Source of the DNA: Verrucomicrobiales bacterium
Lineage (GTDB): Bacteria > Verrucomicrobiota > Verrucomicrobiae > Limisphaerales > UBA9464
Reading direction: 5' to 3'
Assembly (NCBI GenBank): GCA_005789375.1
Contig: SXXZ01000385.1
Coordinates: forward strand, 1-13,910
DNA length: 13,910 nucleotides
The translations under genes were made by a program, and so were the position numbers. Under the pieces are notes generated by a model. It was not told the DNA's origin. It searched no databases and was given only the letters and a program-made list of their open reading frames with translations. Shown here one piece after another: positions 1 through 6,475 of this stretch. Numbering within the stretch: the stretch's first letter is position 1; each line of letters begins with the position of its first letter.

Positions 1-969
1 GACGTCATTGGCCGGGATGGTCTCCAGGCGGATGTTGTCAACATGGTGCACTTCCCAAGCGCCACCGGTACGGCCGCCGAAAACGAGGCGACCCGGGGCA
101 GGAGAGAAGGAGCTAGCCAGACCGCCGGCCGGGGTCAATTCGACACCCTTCCAGAAAATCTTGACCTTGCCTTCTTCGGTCAACTCGGCTTTGAACTTCT
201 CCCACTTCAGGTTCTTCACCCACAGGGGCCACTTCGGATCGTCGAAGGTCACCTGACCCACGCCGGCGTCATTGCCTGCCGTACCATCGTCATTGAGATC
301 ATCGGTGGTGTTCAGGGCGCCGGTTTGCATCGAGGACGCATAGTTCGCGTCGGTCGTCGCCAAGTTGCGGAACGGAGCCTCGTCGTAGGTACCGCCGGGC
401 CAGACGTTGCCGGGGCGCAGGGGCACCGGGAGCTGGGTGAGCAACTGACCTTCAACGCGGATGCTAATACCCACGACGTCGCGGATGCCGCCCGGATGGT
501 CACCGGACTGCCAGGTGTCGAAGCCGATGCCCAGACCGGTCAAGGAACCTTCTTCGGGGAGGTCGTTCTCACCAGCGGTGCCAGCGAACGGCGAGCCATT
601 GGCGGCCAAGGGATCGCTGGCGCGAACGTAGTTCAGCGAGAAACCGTCGGCGGGCTGTGAGGTGCCGCCACCGATGCGCAAATCGCACTCGAAGGTGAAG
701 GCCTTGACGACGAGACCCTTGTCGAGGTCGTCGAACACCACAGTGGCGCGCTGGCCGCTCTTGGCGTCGGTGATGGAGAGATACCCGTCGGTGGCGCCGC
801 CAGTGGCACCGCCGCTGGCGCGATATTCTGCCGCGGCCGCGCCCACTTCTTTAAAGGGGAGCTCCGTTGCAGTGTTGAAGTTAACCACGTTGGTGGCGGC
901 ATACGCCGAGCTACAGACCAGCCCGGCTGCCGTCATCCAGCGCAGCAGATTTTTGTGTTTTTGACTCAT
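1..969 (-). CDS. Secreted L-type-lectin-like protein, C-terminus beyond the window
   Basis: The reading frame stays open from an ATG at 969-967 to base 1, giving 323 codons with no stop, so the gene is cut by the left edge. Residues 1-24 form a Sec signal peptide: basic start (MSQKHKNLLR), hydrophobic core, cleavage after SAYA. The rest is beta-rich and resembles the bacterial L-type (legume-like/ConA-like) lectin fold. The supporting motifs are ADGFSLNYV near residues 107-115, GLGIGFDTW near 145-153, and FGGRTGGAWEVHHVDN near 297-312, which matches the usual closing strand of that fold. Likely role: binding carbohydrate outside the cytoplasm, either as a standalone lectin or as the first domain of a larger protein. 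No strong Shine-Dalgarno precedes the ATG. It is transcribed divergently from the PEP-CTERM gene, and a 7-bp inverted repeat lies just upstream. The reading frame is secure; the ligand and the rest of the protein are unknown. Confidence 0.85.
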   Translation of the reverse strand, partial: MSQKHKNLLRWMTAAGLVCSSAYAATNVVNFNTATELPFKEVGAAAAEYRASGGATGGATDGYLSITDAKSGQRATVVFDDLDKGLVVKAFTFECDLRIGGGTSQPADGFSLNYVRASDPLAANGSPFAGTAGENDLPEEGSLTGLGIGFDTWQSGDHPGGIRDVVGISIRVEGQLLTQLPVPLRPGNVWPGGTYDEAPFRNLATTDANYASSMQTGALNTTDDLNDDGTAGNDAGVGQVTFDDPKWPLWVKNLKWEKFKAELTEEGKVKIFWKGVELTPAGGLASSFSPAPGRLVFGGRTGGAWEVHHVDNIRLETIPANDV

Positions 970-989
970 AGGACTCGTGTTTTCCCGAC

Positions 990-1013
990 GACACTTAGCG
1001 ACAGACAAGTGTC
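990..1013 (-). promoter_or_regulatory. Leader inverted repeat upstream of the lectin-like gene
   Basis: GACACTT (990-996) and AAGTGTC (1007-1013) are perfect 7-bp inverted arms around a 10-nt loop, 21-44 nt upstream of the lectin-like start codon. It could be a 5'-UTR hairpin or a dimeric-regulator operator. No T-tract follows on the minus strand, so a terminator is unlikely. Function is inferred only from position. Confidence 0.4.
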
Positions 1014-1096
1014 CCGAAACTTTTACAAGTTCGAGATATTTGCCGATGACAACGCGCAGTCGAGTTTGGGTGACACACGATCGATACACTTCGATT

Positions 1097-1119
1097 AAAA
1101 AGCCGGCAACCGCTTTTTT
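1097..1119. repeat. Bulged palindrome in the divergent intergenic region
   Basis: AAAAAGC (1097-1103) pairs with GCTTTTT (1112-1118). An inner GG/CC pair and a one-base bulge surround a CAA loop. A-tract on one side and T-tract on the other make it terminator-shaped on either strand, yet it lies between two divergent starts (969 and 1234). It may attenuate or insulate the two transcripts or bind a regulator. Nothing else was recognised in 970-1233 apart from AT-rich stretches near 1160-1200 that could hold promoters. Confidence 0.35.
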
Positions 1120-1221
1120 TAGCGAACAGCACGGCAGCAAGTAAAAACTCCTGCCACCTTGGTTTAAAATTTCCCGCAAAGTTTGGTCTTTTTGAAAGGT
1201 GGGACGATCTCCCGGCGAAGA

Positions 1222-1228
1222 AGAGGGA
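1222..1228 (+). promoter_or_regulatory. Ribosome binding site of the PEP-CTERM gene
   Basis: AGAGGGA is a purine-rich Shine-Dalgarno-like stretch 5 nt before the ATG at 1234 and 8 nt before the ATG at 1237. It favours these starts over the in-frame TTG at 1183, which would add an arginine-rich, non-signal extension. Confidence 0.55.
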
Positions 1229-1233
1229 AGACT

Positions 1234-1977
1234 ATGATGTTAAATCCCTCTTCCTCCCCGAGGCTTGCCGCCAAAATTCAGATCATCGGACTGCTCTGCT
1301 TCGCTCAAAGTCTGTCCGGGCAAATCCTCATATCCCATTGGGATTTTAATTCTGGATCGCTGAACCCGCAGTCCGGGTTGGGAGAGGCTCGTTTGGTCGG
1401 GGGAACCGCTGCAACCTTTGCTGCTGGTTATGAGGGCGAACCGGCCGGAGCGTGGAATGTTAAGGGTTTCCCAGGCCAGGGAACCCTCCCGGGAACCGCA
1501 GGGGTTCAATTCAGCCTGTCCACCGCCGGGTATTCTTCTGTCGGGCTCTCGTTCCAAATTCGACACAGCAACACCTCGGCCAACTCCGAACGCGTACTCT
1601 GGTCCATCGATGGCCAACAGTTCACCGAGGCCACTCGATTCAACCTCGCCCCGGCCAGCACAGGGACCGGTGAAACCTGGTATCAACGGTCGGTGGATTT
1701 ACCCTTGGCGGCGGCCAATCAAGCCAACTTGTCGGTACGCATTGTCTCCGATTTCGATCTGGGGACCGAGGGGCGCTATTTGGCGTCCCGACTGGGTTCC
1801 AGCTATTCCACCAGCGGCACTTGGCGTTTCGATAACGTTAACTTCTCTGCAGTCCCAGAACCCGAGGAGTACGCAGCAGTGAGTGCGCTGACATTGGTGG
1901 GATTTGGGTTGTGGCGGCGGCGATTTGCAGCAAACCGAGGCCCCTTGGCTACCACAGAAACGAGTGAGTTTCAGTAA
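1234..1977 (+). CDS. PEP-CTERM sorting domain protein
   Basis: A 247-residue exported protein. Residues 1-29 are a signal peptide with hydrophobic core IIGLLCFAQSL and cleavage near SLSG/Q. The mature part begins with a WDFNSG motif (36-41), common in Verrucomicrobiota PEP-CTERM proteins, followed by a beta-rich domain to about residue 206. The C-terminus has the tripartite sorting signal: VPEP at 207-210, a hydrophobic segment at about 213-227, and WRRR at 227-230. In the known family, exosortase recognises this signal and processes the protein at the envelope; no exosortase gene is in this window. Oddly, 17 residues follow the arginine cluster, more than is usual. The start is ATG 1234 (or 1237), chosen from the Shine-Dalgarno and signal peptide. 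The 3' end overlaps the convergent gene at 1949-2389 by 29 bp. The specific function is unknown. Confidence 0.88.
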   Translation: MMLNPSSSPRLAAKIQIIGLLCFAQSLSGQILISHWDFNSGSLNPQSGLGEARLVGGTAATFAAGYEGEPAGAWNVKGFPGQGTLPGTAGVQFSLSTAGYSSVGLSFQIRHSNTSANSERVLWSIDGQQFTEATRFNLAPASTGTGETWYQRSVDLPLAAANQANLSVRIVSDFDLGTEGRYLASRLGSSYSTSGTWRFDNVNFSAVPEPEEYAAVSALTLVGFGLWRRRFAANRGPLATTETSEFQ

Positions 1978-2389
1978 CCGGATGCGTGTTATCTAACAAT
2001 ACGGCTTTCCATGCAGTCACGGTTCCCAACCGAGCCAGCTGTTTGGAGTCGAGGATGACCCGAGACCATCGACGTCCGAGAAACCCCCGTTTCACTTCCA
2101 TCTCCACTGTTTCAAGAGATCCCGACTCGGTCCCCCGCAGTTCCATCCGGAGGCGCAGCGGACCGGATAATCGGCCGGACACCTTCCAAAACACCTCAAA
2201 CTGCATCCCAGCCCGCTTTTCGGGATGATTTCGAAGCAACTCCTGATAGGCGTCCCGCTCGTACAGACTGGGAGAAAGGGTGTGCCGCCCTTGAAAATCG
2301 ACAAAATGCGGCAACACCTTGATCACCTTGCCCTCGGCACCCAACAGCACGCCGGCTGATAACCCCAATGCAAACAACAGCAGTTTCAT
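1949..2389 (-). CDS. Small exported protein of unknown function
   Basis: A 146-residue protein with a clear signal peptide (MKLLLFALGLSAGVLLGAEG, cleavage near residue 18). The mature part alternates polar and hydrophobic residues, suggesting a small beta-sandwich. Notable segments are KVLPHFVDFQGRHTLSPSLY near residues 24-43, ERDAYQELLRNHPEKR directly after it, and the ending ETHSFLW. From memory this resembles a small uncharacterised family seen in Verrucomicrobiota, but I cannot assign a reaction. Its ATG (2389-2387) touches the TGA (2392-2390) of the upstream gene without a spacer, so the two are probably translationally coupled and work in the same compartment. Its 3' end overlaps the convergent PEP-CTERM gene by 29 bp. 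No terminator hairpin is visible after it. Confidence 0.8.
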   Translation of the reverse strand: MKLLLFALGLSAGVLLGAEGKVIKVLPHFVDFQGRHTLSPSLYERDAYQELLRNHPEKRAGMQFEVFWKVSGRLSGPLRLRMELRGTESGSLETVEMEVKRGFLGRRWSRVILDSKQLARLGTVTAWKAVLLDNTHPVTETHSFLW

Positions 2390-3547
2390 TCAGAAAGGAC
2401 CACGTTGAGGGAAAGAAAGGACCGCCGGACGCGGCGTAAAGCTAGGCACAGATCGGAGCGCCGAGGACGCATCTGAGGCAGGTGCGGTGAAGAGCGACCG
2501 CGCCGAATTCTCAAAACTGCGGGCTCCACCCGCGTTGCCAAAGGATCCAAACCCGCCATCGCTGGCCGAGGGCGACGCACCGCCACCCGATTTCGAGAAG
2601 ATCCCTGCATCGGGTGTGGAAATGGGAGAACCCGGCGCAACGGTCGGATCAAAACGGCGACCGGGATCGCCATCAATGCCACCGGCCGGAGCCACGGGAT
2701 TACCTAGCGGGTTGGACGCCGCCGGATTGGAAAAACCCGAGCCAGACCCCGTACCAGGGCCTGTCGCGCCAGCGAAGCCATCTGCCCCAGATCCACCGAA
2801 CCCCGCCCCAGACCGGGCAGACGGAGAATTGAACGAAAAAGTCCCACCCGAAGAAGAATCAGACTTTGATCCGCTGAACCACGTCCGGTGATCGGCTTCA
2901 GGCGAGAGAATATCTGAGATGGATCGGGACGGCGCCGAATCGGTCAACGTCCCGTCGCGCCGGAGCGATTCTGAATTGGCATTCTTGACCGAACTCCCCA
3001 CCGAGCGATCGGCATCGTCCGCAAGCTTGGACGCCTTACGCGGTTTGGACGGTTCGTCAGACCCACCATCCTCGAAGTCGGTCTTCTGGGACGCATCGTT
3101 GCGGGAACGGCGGGAACGGCCGCGTTCCCGGCTGAAATTGGGAACTTCATCGGTCTCGGCCTGTTTGCTCGACTCGATTTGATCGGACTTTTCGACCTCC
3201 CGGGGCTTCACCGAACCCGGTTCGGCCAGCCAGTTTTTCTTGCGATCGTATTCATCCATCAGGCGCTGCTGCGCCTTGGGATCCAGATTAGGAATAGCCG
3301 TAGATGGAGTGGGCAAGGACACATCAATGGCACCCCCCAGCGAATTGCCGGCACGAAACACGTCGAACTGACGGTTGCGCAGAAGCTTGTTCATGGTGCC
3401 CACACGCTCAGCCTCAGACTGAGGTCGGTATCCGGCACCTTCTTCAGGCCGTAAGGCTCCGGAGGTTTGCGCCTTGTCGCCCGCCAGGATCGGCAACACT
3501 GCCAACCCTACGACGCCGAGCATGATGGATACTCTGCAGCGGTTCAT
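2390..3547 (-). CDS. Exported low-complexity Gly/Ser/Pro-rich protein of unknown function
   Basis: A 385-residue protein. Residues 1-22 form a signal peptide (MNRCRVSIMLGVVGLAVLPI, then LAG). A more ordered part covers residues about 40-110 and holds RNRQFDVFRAG, GGAIDVSLPTPST, and an aromatic segment LMDEYDRKKNWLAEPG. Residues about 115-225 are charged and Ser/Arg/Asp-rich, and 230-385 are Gly/Ser/Ala/Pro-rich with recurrent FGGSG, FGSFGNAGG and GTGSGSG-type patches, consistent with disorder. It ends in SFPQRGPF. The frame stays open upstream to 3778, but the ATG at 3547 is chosen because it starts a proper signal peptide. The longer form would overlap the aldolase gene and add an arginine-rich stretch. 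It follows the aldolase by 50 bp and abuts the next gene directly. Function unknown; an envelope scaffold or secretion-related role is speculation. Confidence 0.75.
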   Translation of the reverse strand: MNRCRVSIMLGVVGLAVLPILAGDKAQTSGALRPEEGAGYRPQSEAERVGTMNKLLRNRQFDVFRAGNSLGGAIDVSLPTPSTAIPNLDPKAQQRLMDEYDRKKNWLAEPGSVKPREVEKSDQIESSKQAETDEVPNFSRERGRSRRSRNDASQKTDFEDGGSDEPSKPRKASKLADDADRSVGSSVKNANSESLRRDGTLTDSAPSRSISDILSPEADHRTWFSGSKSDSSSGGTFSFNSPSARSGAGFGGSGADGFAGATGPGTGSGSGFSNPAASNPLGNPVAPAGGIDGDPGRRFDPTVAPGSPISTPDAGIFSKSGGGASPSASDGGFGSFGNAGGARSFENSARSLFTAPASDASSALRSVPSFTPRPAVLSFPQRGPF

Positions 3548-3597
3548 GAACAATAGATAAGGCCGAGACCCGGGATGCGTCAAAGGCCATTGCTGAC

Positions 3598-4287
3598 CTA
3601 TCCCCGGACGACCGCGGAACCTATCGCCGAACCGGATCCCCCTCCGGATCGGGCGCTCAGATACGCCTCGCAGAACTGGGAAGCCCGTACGCGAAACCAA
3701 TCCCAATTGGCGGCGGCCACCTGACGGGAGTCGAACAAGGGGCTTCCGACCCCAAAGGCATCGGCTCCGGCGTCGCAAAAGGCGGCCAGAGTCTCGACCG
3801 TAACCCCACCGGTCGGCATCAGCGGAATTTCCGGGAATGGAGCCTTCACGGCCCGGAGGTGATTCGGTCCCAACTGTTCTGCCGGGAACACCTTCACCAT
3901 CGTAGCCCCGAGGCTCCAGGCGGTGAAGATTTCGGTGGGAGTCATCGCTCCCGGCAAAATTGGAACACCCAAATCAACACAGGCGCGAATAACCTCCGGC
4001 AACACCACGGGGGTCACAATGAAACTCGCCCCCGCATCCAGAGCCAACTTGAGACCCTCCATCGAAGTGACCGTCCCGGCACCCACATTGCCACGGTCAC
4101 CCAAAAGATCACGGGTGAGGCGGATGAGGTCGGCCGCCCCGGGACTGTTCAAGGTGACCTCCAAGTTAACCAGCCCTCCGGCCATCACCGCAGGAACCAA
4201 CTGCTCAACTTGAGCTCGGGGAAAGAAACGGAGGATACCGACAATAGGCATCGAACGGAACAGCGTGTCATTGAAGGGCGTGCTCAT
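3598..4287 (-). CDS. 2-dehydro-3-deoxy-6-phosphogluconate/galactonate aldolase
   Basis: A 229-residue class I aldolase of the KDPG/KDPGal (Eda/DgoA) family, a cytoplasmic TIM barrel. It cleaves 2-keto-3-deoxy-6-phospho-gluconate or -galactonate to pyruvate and D-glyceraldehyde-3-phosphate. Visible signatures are: VGILR near residues 16-20; LEVTLNS with the catalytic Glu at 43; GAGTV at 69-73; TPV at 92-94; KVFPAE with the Schiff-base Lys at 132; and PTGGV with the phosphate-binding loop near 158-162. Length is normal (about 205-230), with a short Gly/Ser-rich tail from 212. It lies 33 bp downstream of the dgoK-type kinase, which makes the galactonate-type substrate plausible. Eda-type activity cannot be excluded from sequence alone, so no symbol is given. 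Confidence 0.93.
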   Translation of the reverse strand: MSTPFNDTLFRSMPIVGILRFFPRAQVEQLVPAVMAGGLVNLEVTLNSPGAADLIRLTRDLLGDRGNVGAGTVTSMEGLKLALDAGASFIVTPVVLPEVIRACVDLGVPILPGAMTPTEIFTAWSLGATMVKVFPAEQLGPNHLRAVKAPFPEIPLMPTGGVTVETLAAFCDAGADAFGVGSPLFDSRQVAAANWDWFRVRASQFCEAYLSARSGGGSGSAIGSAVVRG

Positions 4288-4320
4288 TGAAAAAGCGGAA
4301 GACTCTTTTTTGGAGGCGCT

Positions 4321-5235
4321 TCACTGGCCGGAGGCCAATCGGCGCCAGATCCGACGCTGCCCCATTTCGGCCAGCCCGTCGACTTCGATGGCATTCCAGC
4401 GCGAGCTCAAACCGCATTCGATAGCGGCCATCGTGTAGGCCTCTCGCAGCGCCTCTCCCGCTGCCAAGATGATGGGCGACTCCCCTGCCTCAAGCGAACG
4501 CAACTCCGACCCGATCAACAGTCCGCTGAGGAAGGAGCGGTTGGAGGCCCCGGAGCAGCCCCGAAGCACCTGGCGGGTCCTCACCTGAAACAAGTTCGCG
4601 GCAAGCCCGGCCCGAGCCGACGCCGCCACTCCTTCAATGAAGGCGTCCCAGTGCATCGCTCCCTCTGGCTCGCCGACCGCTGCAAGATCCATGGAATGCC
4701 GAAGCATGCTTTGCGTGCGCAGCATCTCGAAGAGTTCCCCGGTCATGAAAGTCGTGATCGCAGTGAGAACACCCGATTCGAGATGGAGATGTTTTGAATG
4801 AGTTCCCGGCAACACCAGCGTGGCCTGAAGCGGTAAGACGTCGCAGACTTGTTCGGCCCAACCCAGGGCTTGGGTTTCTTCACCGCGCATCATGTCGTTC
4901 TGCCCGCGAACCCCGGAAATCAAATACACCCCAGGCTCAACCCACTGCCCCACCACGCTCGAACCCTCCAGAGAAAACGGCAGGAGGGCATACGGCAACT
5001 CGCGCCAGCCAATGCTCGAACTGGCCATCCCAGAAACCATCACCGGCAGCCCCACCGGTGCACCTAAGCGCAACAGTGCTGCCTGAAGTGCCTCGCGAAA
5101 CGCCAAAGCCCGATCTCCGCCGCGAGCTGCCAAACGCGCGGCACCGTCTTCCGAAGCAACCTCACGAAGCTCCTCCGGGCCATGCCACCGAAGGCGCAGT
5201 CGCGAAGTTCCCCAGTCACAGGCGATAAAATTCAT
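4321..5235 (-). CDS. dgoK: 2-dehydro-3-deoxygalactonokinase
   Basis: A 304-residue kinase of the DgoK family (ASKHA fold), cytoplasmic. It phosphorylates 2-keto-3-deoxy-galactonate (some relatives may accept the gluconate form) at C6 using ATP. Motifs are: ACDWGTSRLRLR at residues 5-16 (phosphate-1-like loop); SGVRGQNDMMRGEETQ at 107-122; LPGTHSKH at 142-149; FMTGELFE at 163-170; and AAGEALREAY near 258-267. The start is ATG 5235 because it puts the phosphate loop at the N-terminus and overlaps the TGA of the lactonase gene by 4 bp (ATGA, 5235-5232), a typical coupling arrangement. An in-frame extension to 5331 exists but overlaps the lactonase and has no domain support. The aldolase that would use its product is 33 bp downstream. 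Confidence 0.93.
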   Translation of the reverse strand: MNFIACDWGTSRLRLRWHGPEELREVASEDGAARLAARGGDRALAFREALQAALLRLGAPVGLPVMVSGMASSSIGWRELPYALLPFSLEGSSVVGQWVEPGVYLISGVRGQNDMMRGEETQALGWAEQVCDVLPLQATLVLPGTHSKHLHLESGVLTAITTFMTGELFEMLRTQSMLRHSMDLAAVGEPEGAMHWDAFIEGVAASARAGLAANLFQVRTRQVLRGCSGASNRSFLSGLLIGSELRSLEAGESPIILAAGEALREAYTMAAIECGLSSRWNAIEVDGLAEMGQRRIWRRLASGQ

Positions 5236-6134
5236 TGTGCTGACTTCCATCGGCTCCATTCCAGACCCGGGCGATCGACCCGGAAGCTCACCAGTCGTTT
5301 CTCGTGCGCCTCGGTCACATAGACGGTGCAACCGTCGGCCCCACCGAAGCAGAGATTGCTCGGATTGGGCCCAAGCACGTCGATCTCCCGAAGAATCTCA
5401 GCGGTGGGAGACAGCTTCACAACGGTACCCTTCCCGTGGCGGGTCGCATACACGTTGCCATCGACATCACAACGCATGCCGTCGAAGCCATGATCCGGAA
5501 ACTCCTTGAAGAGACGTCGATGTTCCAGCGAACCGTCGCTACGGATATCAAAGACCCAGATGCGCCGCTGAATGCTTTCGTTGACGTACAACCGCTTTCC
5601 GTCCGGGCTGACTTCAATGCCATTGGTCGTGCCCATTCCTTCGGCCTCCCGATGGGCCTTGCCATCCGTATCAATTCGCCACAACTGGCCGGTGCCGTCC
5701 TTCCAGTTCGGATCGCTGGCATACAAGGTTCCGTTGGCGGCGATGGCTAGATCGTTGGGCTGATTCATCCGACCCTCGTGAACCACTTGCACCACTTCCC
5801 GAGTGACTGGGTCGATCCGATGAATCTTGTGAGCGGTATAATCGGCGACATACATCCGACCGGAACGATCGAAGCGGATGCCATTGCCGGCACTTCCCTC
5901 AGGCAAGGCGACGAAGCGTTCGGCGCGTCCGTCTGGAGTCACCCGTGCGATATTTCTCGGATCGCCAAATCCGACGCAGAACACAAAACCCTTGCGGTCA
6001 CAGGCCGGGCCTTCGATGCCGCGGGTGAAACCTTCCGAAGAGAAGGGTTTGGCTAACCACAGCGTCTCGGCAGAGGTCGAGAGGACCCACTGCAATGCGA
6101 TCACTCCGAGCGCACAAAACCTACGGGAAATCAT
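5232..6134 (-). CDS. Exported SMP-30/gluconolactonase/LRE family protein
   Basis: A 300-residue six-bladed beta-propeller of the SGL family, with an N-terminal signal peptide (MISRRFCALGVIALQWVLST, cleavage near TSAE at residue 23). Expected divalent-metal and substrate residues of SMP-30 lactonases are visible: Glu41 in IEGPA, Asn127 in QPNDLA, Asn171 in TTNGIEVSPDG, and Asp218 in FDGMRCDVDGN. The likely role is hydrolysis of a sugar-acid lactone (for example galactono- or gluconolactone) to the open acid, in the periplasm if the signal peptide works. The cytoplasmic kinase and aldolase would then need an aldonate importer and a dehydratase, neither seen here. The start at 6134 is preferred to in-frame starts up to 6404 because it begins the signal peptide and avoids running into the palindromic element. 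No clear Shine-Dalgarno is present. It is probably the first gene of the minus-strand operon. Confidence 0.88.
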   Translation of the reverse strand: MISRRFCALGVIALQWVLSTSAETLWLAKPFSSEGFTRGIEGPACDRKGFVFCVGFGDPRNIARVTPDGRAERFVALPEGSAGNGIRFDRSGRMYVADYTAHKIHRIDPVTREVVQVVHEGRMNQPNDLAIAANGTLYASDPNWKDGTGQLWRIDTDGKAHREAEGMGTTNGIEVSPDGKRLYVNESIQRRIWVFDIRSDGSLEHRRLFKEFPDHGFDGMRCDVDGNVYATRHGKGTVVKLSPTAEILREIDVLGPNPSNLCFGGADGCTVYVTEAHEKRLVSFRVDRPGLEWSRWKSAQ

Positions 6135-6254
6135 GACGCTACGATGGCTGGAAGTTTTCCAAAATGCCAGCCACCGCGCAGGAAAATGGACCGCTGCGGA
6201 AGTCATGCCCCCGGTCCCCCCAGCTGGCAGGCATGCCCCAAGAAACCGGCCCCC

Positions 6255-6419
6255 GCCGGAACGATTCAGTTGGGAGGAAAGGGATGGCGTGGCGGATTCT
6301 TTCGCAAGACGAGGCGAGAGCGAGACGCGGGCCGATTGAAGGCCCGTAACGAGTGAACAACGAAGCTCTTGCGGAAGAAGACGCAGCCAGCACGACCGAT
6401 CCAATTGAATCGTTCCGGC
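6255..6419. repeat. Long imperfect palindromic element (REP/MITE-like)
   Basis: Two 79-nt arms (6255-6333 and 6341-6419) surround a 7-nt loop, GATTGAA. The outermost 19 nt differ at one position only: GCCGGAACGATTCAGTTGG against its reverse-complement counterpart. An inner block matches 12 of 13 (TTCTTTCGCAAGA at about 6297-6309 against TTCTTCCGCAAGA read on the other strand). The loop is closed by a perfect CGGGCC/GGCCCG stem. The rest of the arms is diverged. No ORF or obvious target-site duplication is seen. It could be a non-autonomous transposable element, a REP-like extragenic palindrome or a structured RNA. It lies between the lactonase start and the terminator of the next gene. The remaining part of this non-coding stretch, 6135-6254, holds nothing I recognise. 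Confidence 0.7.
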
Positions 6420-6423
6420 TAAG

Positions 6424-6455
6424 AAAAAGGGGGATGGATTGCTCCACCCCCCTTT
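6424..6455 (-). terminator. Rho-independent terminator of the 1002-residue protein gene
   Basis: AAAGGGGG (6426-6433) pairs with CCCCCTTT (6448-6455), and TGG (6435-6437) pairs with CCA (6444-6446), with loop ATTGCT. Read on the minus strand, the stem is followed by TTTTTCTT. It begins 21 nt after the stop codon at 6476, which is the expected place and orientation for a terminator of that gene. Confidence 0.85.
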
Positions 6456-6475
6456 CCTGCAAACTGAACCCTTCT

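Noticed and set aside
43..660. Plus-strand 205-residue open frame
   Set aside because: Antisense to the lectin-like gene, whose minus frame has a signal peptide and lectin motifs. The plus frame has no domain and arises from GC-rich codon structure.
3548..3778. N-terminal extension of the 385-residue protein
   Set aside because: It is arginine-rich, would overlap the aldolase gene and would bury the signal peptide at 3547.
6135..6404. N-terminal extension of the lactonase
   Set aside because: It reads through the palindromic element and would place the signal peptide about 90 residues inside the protein.
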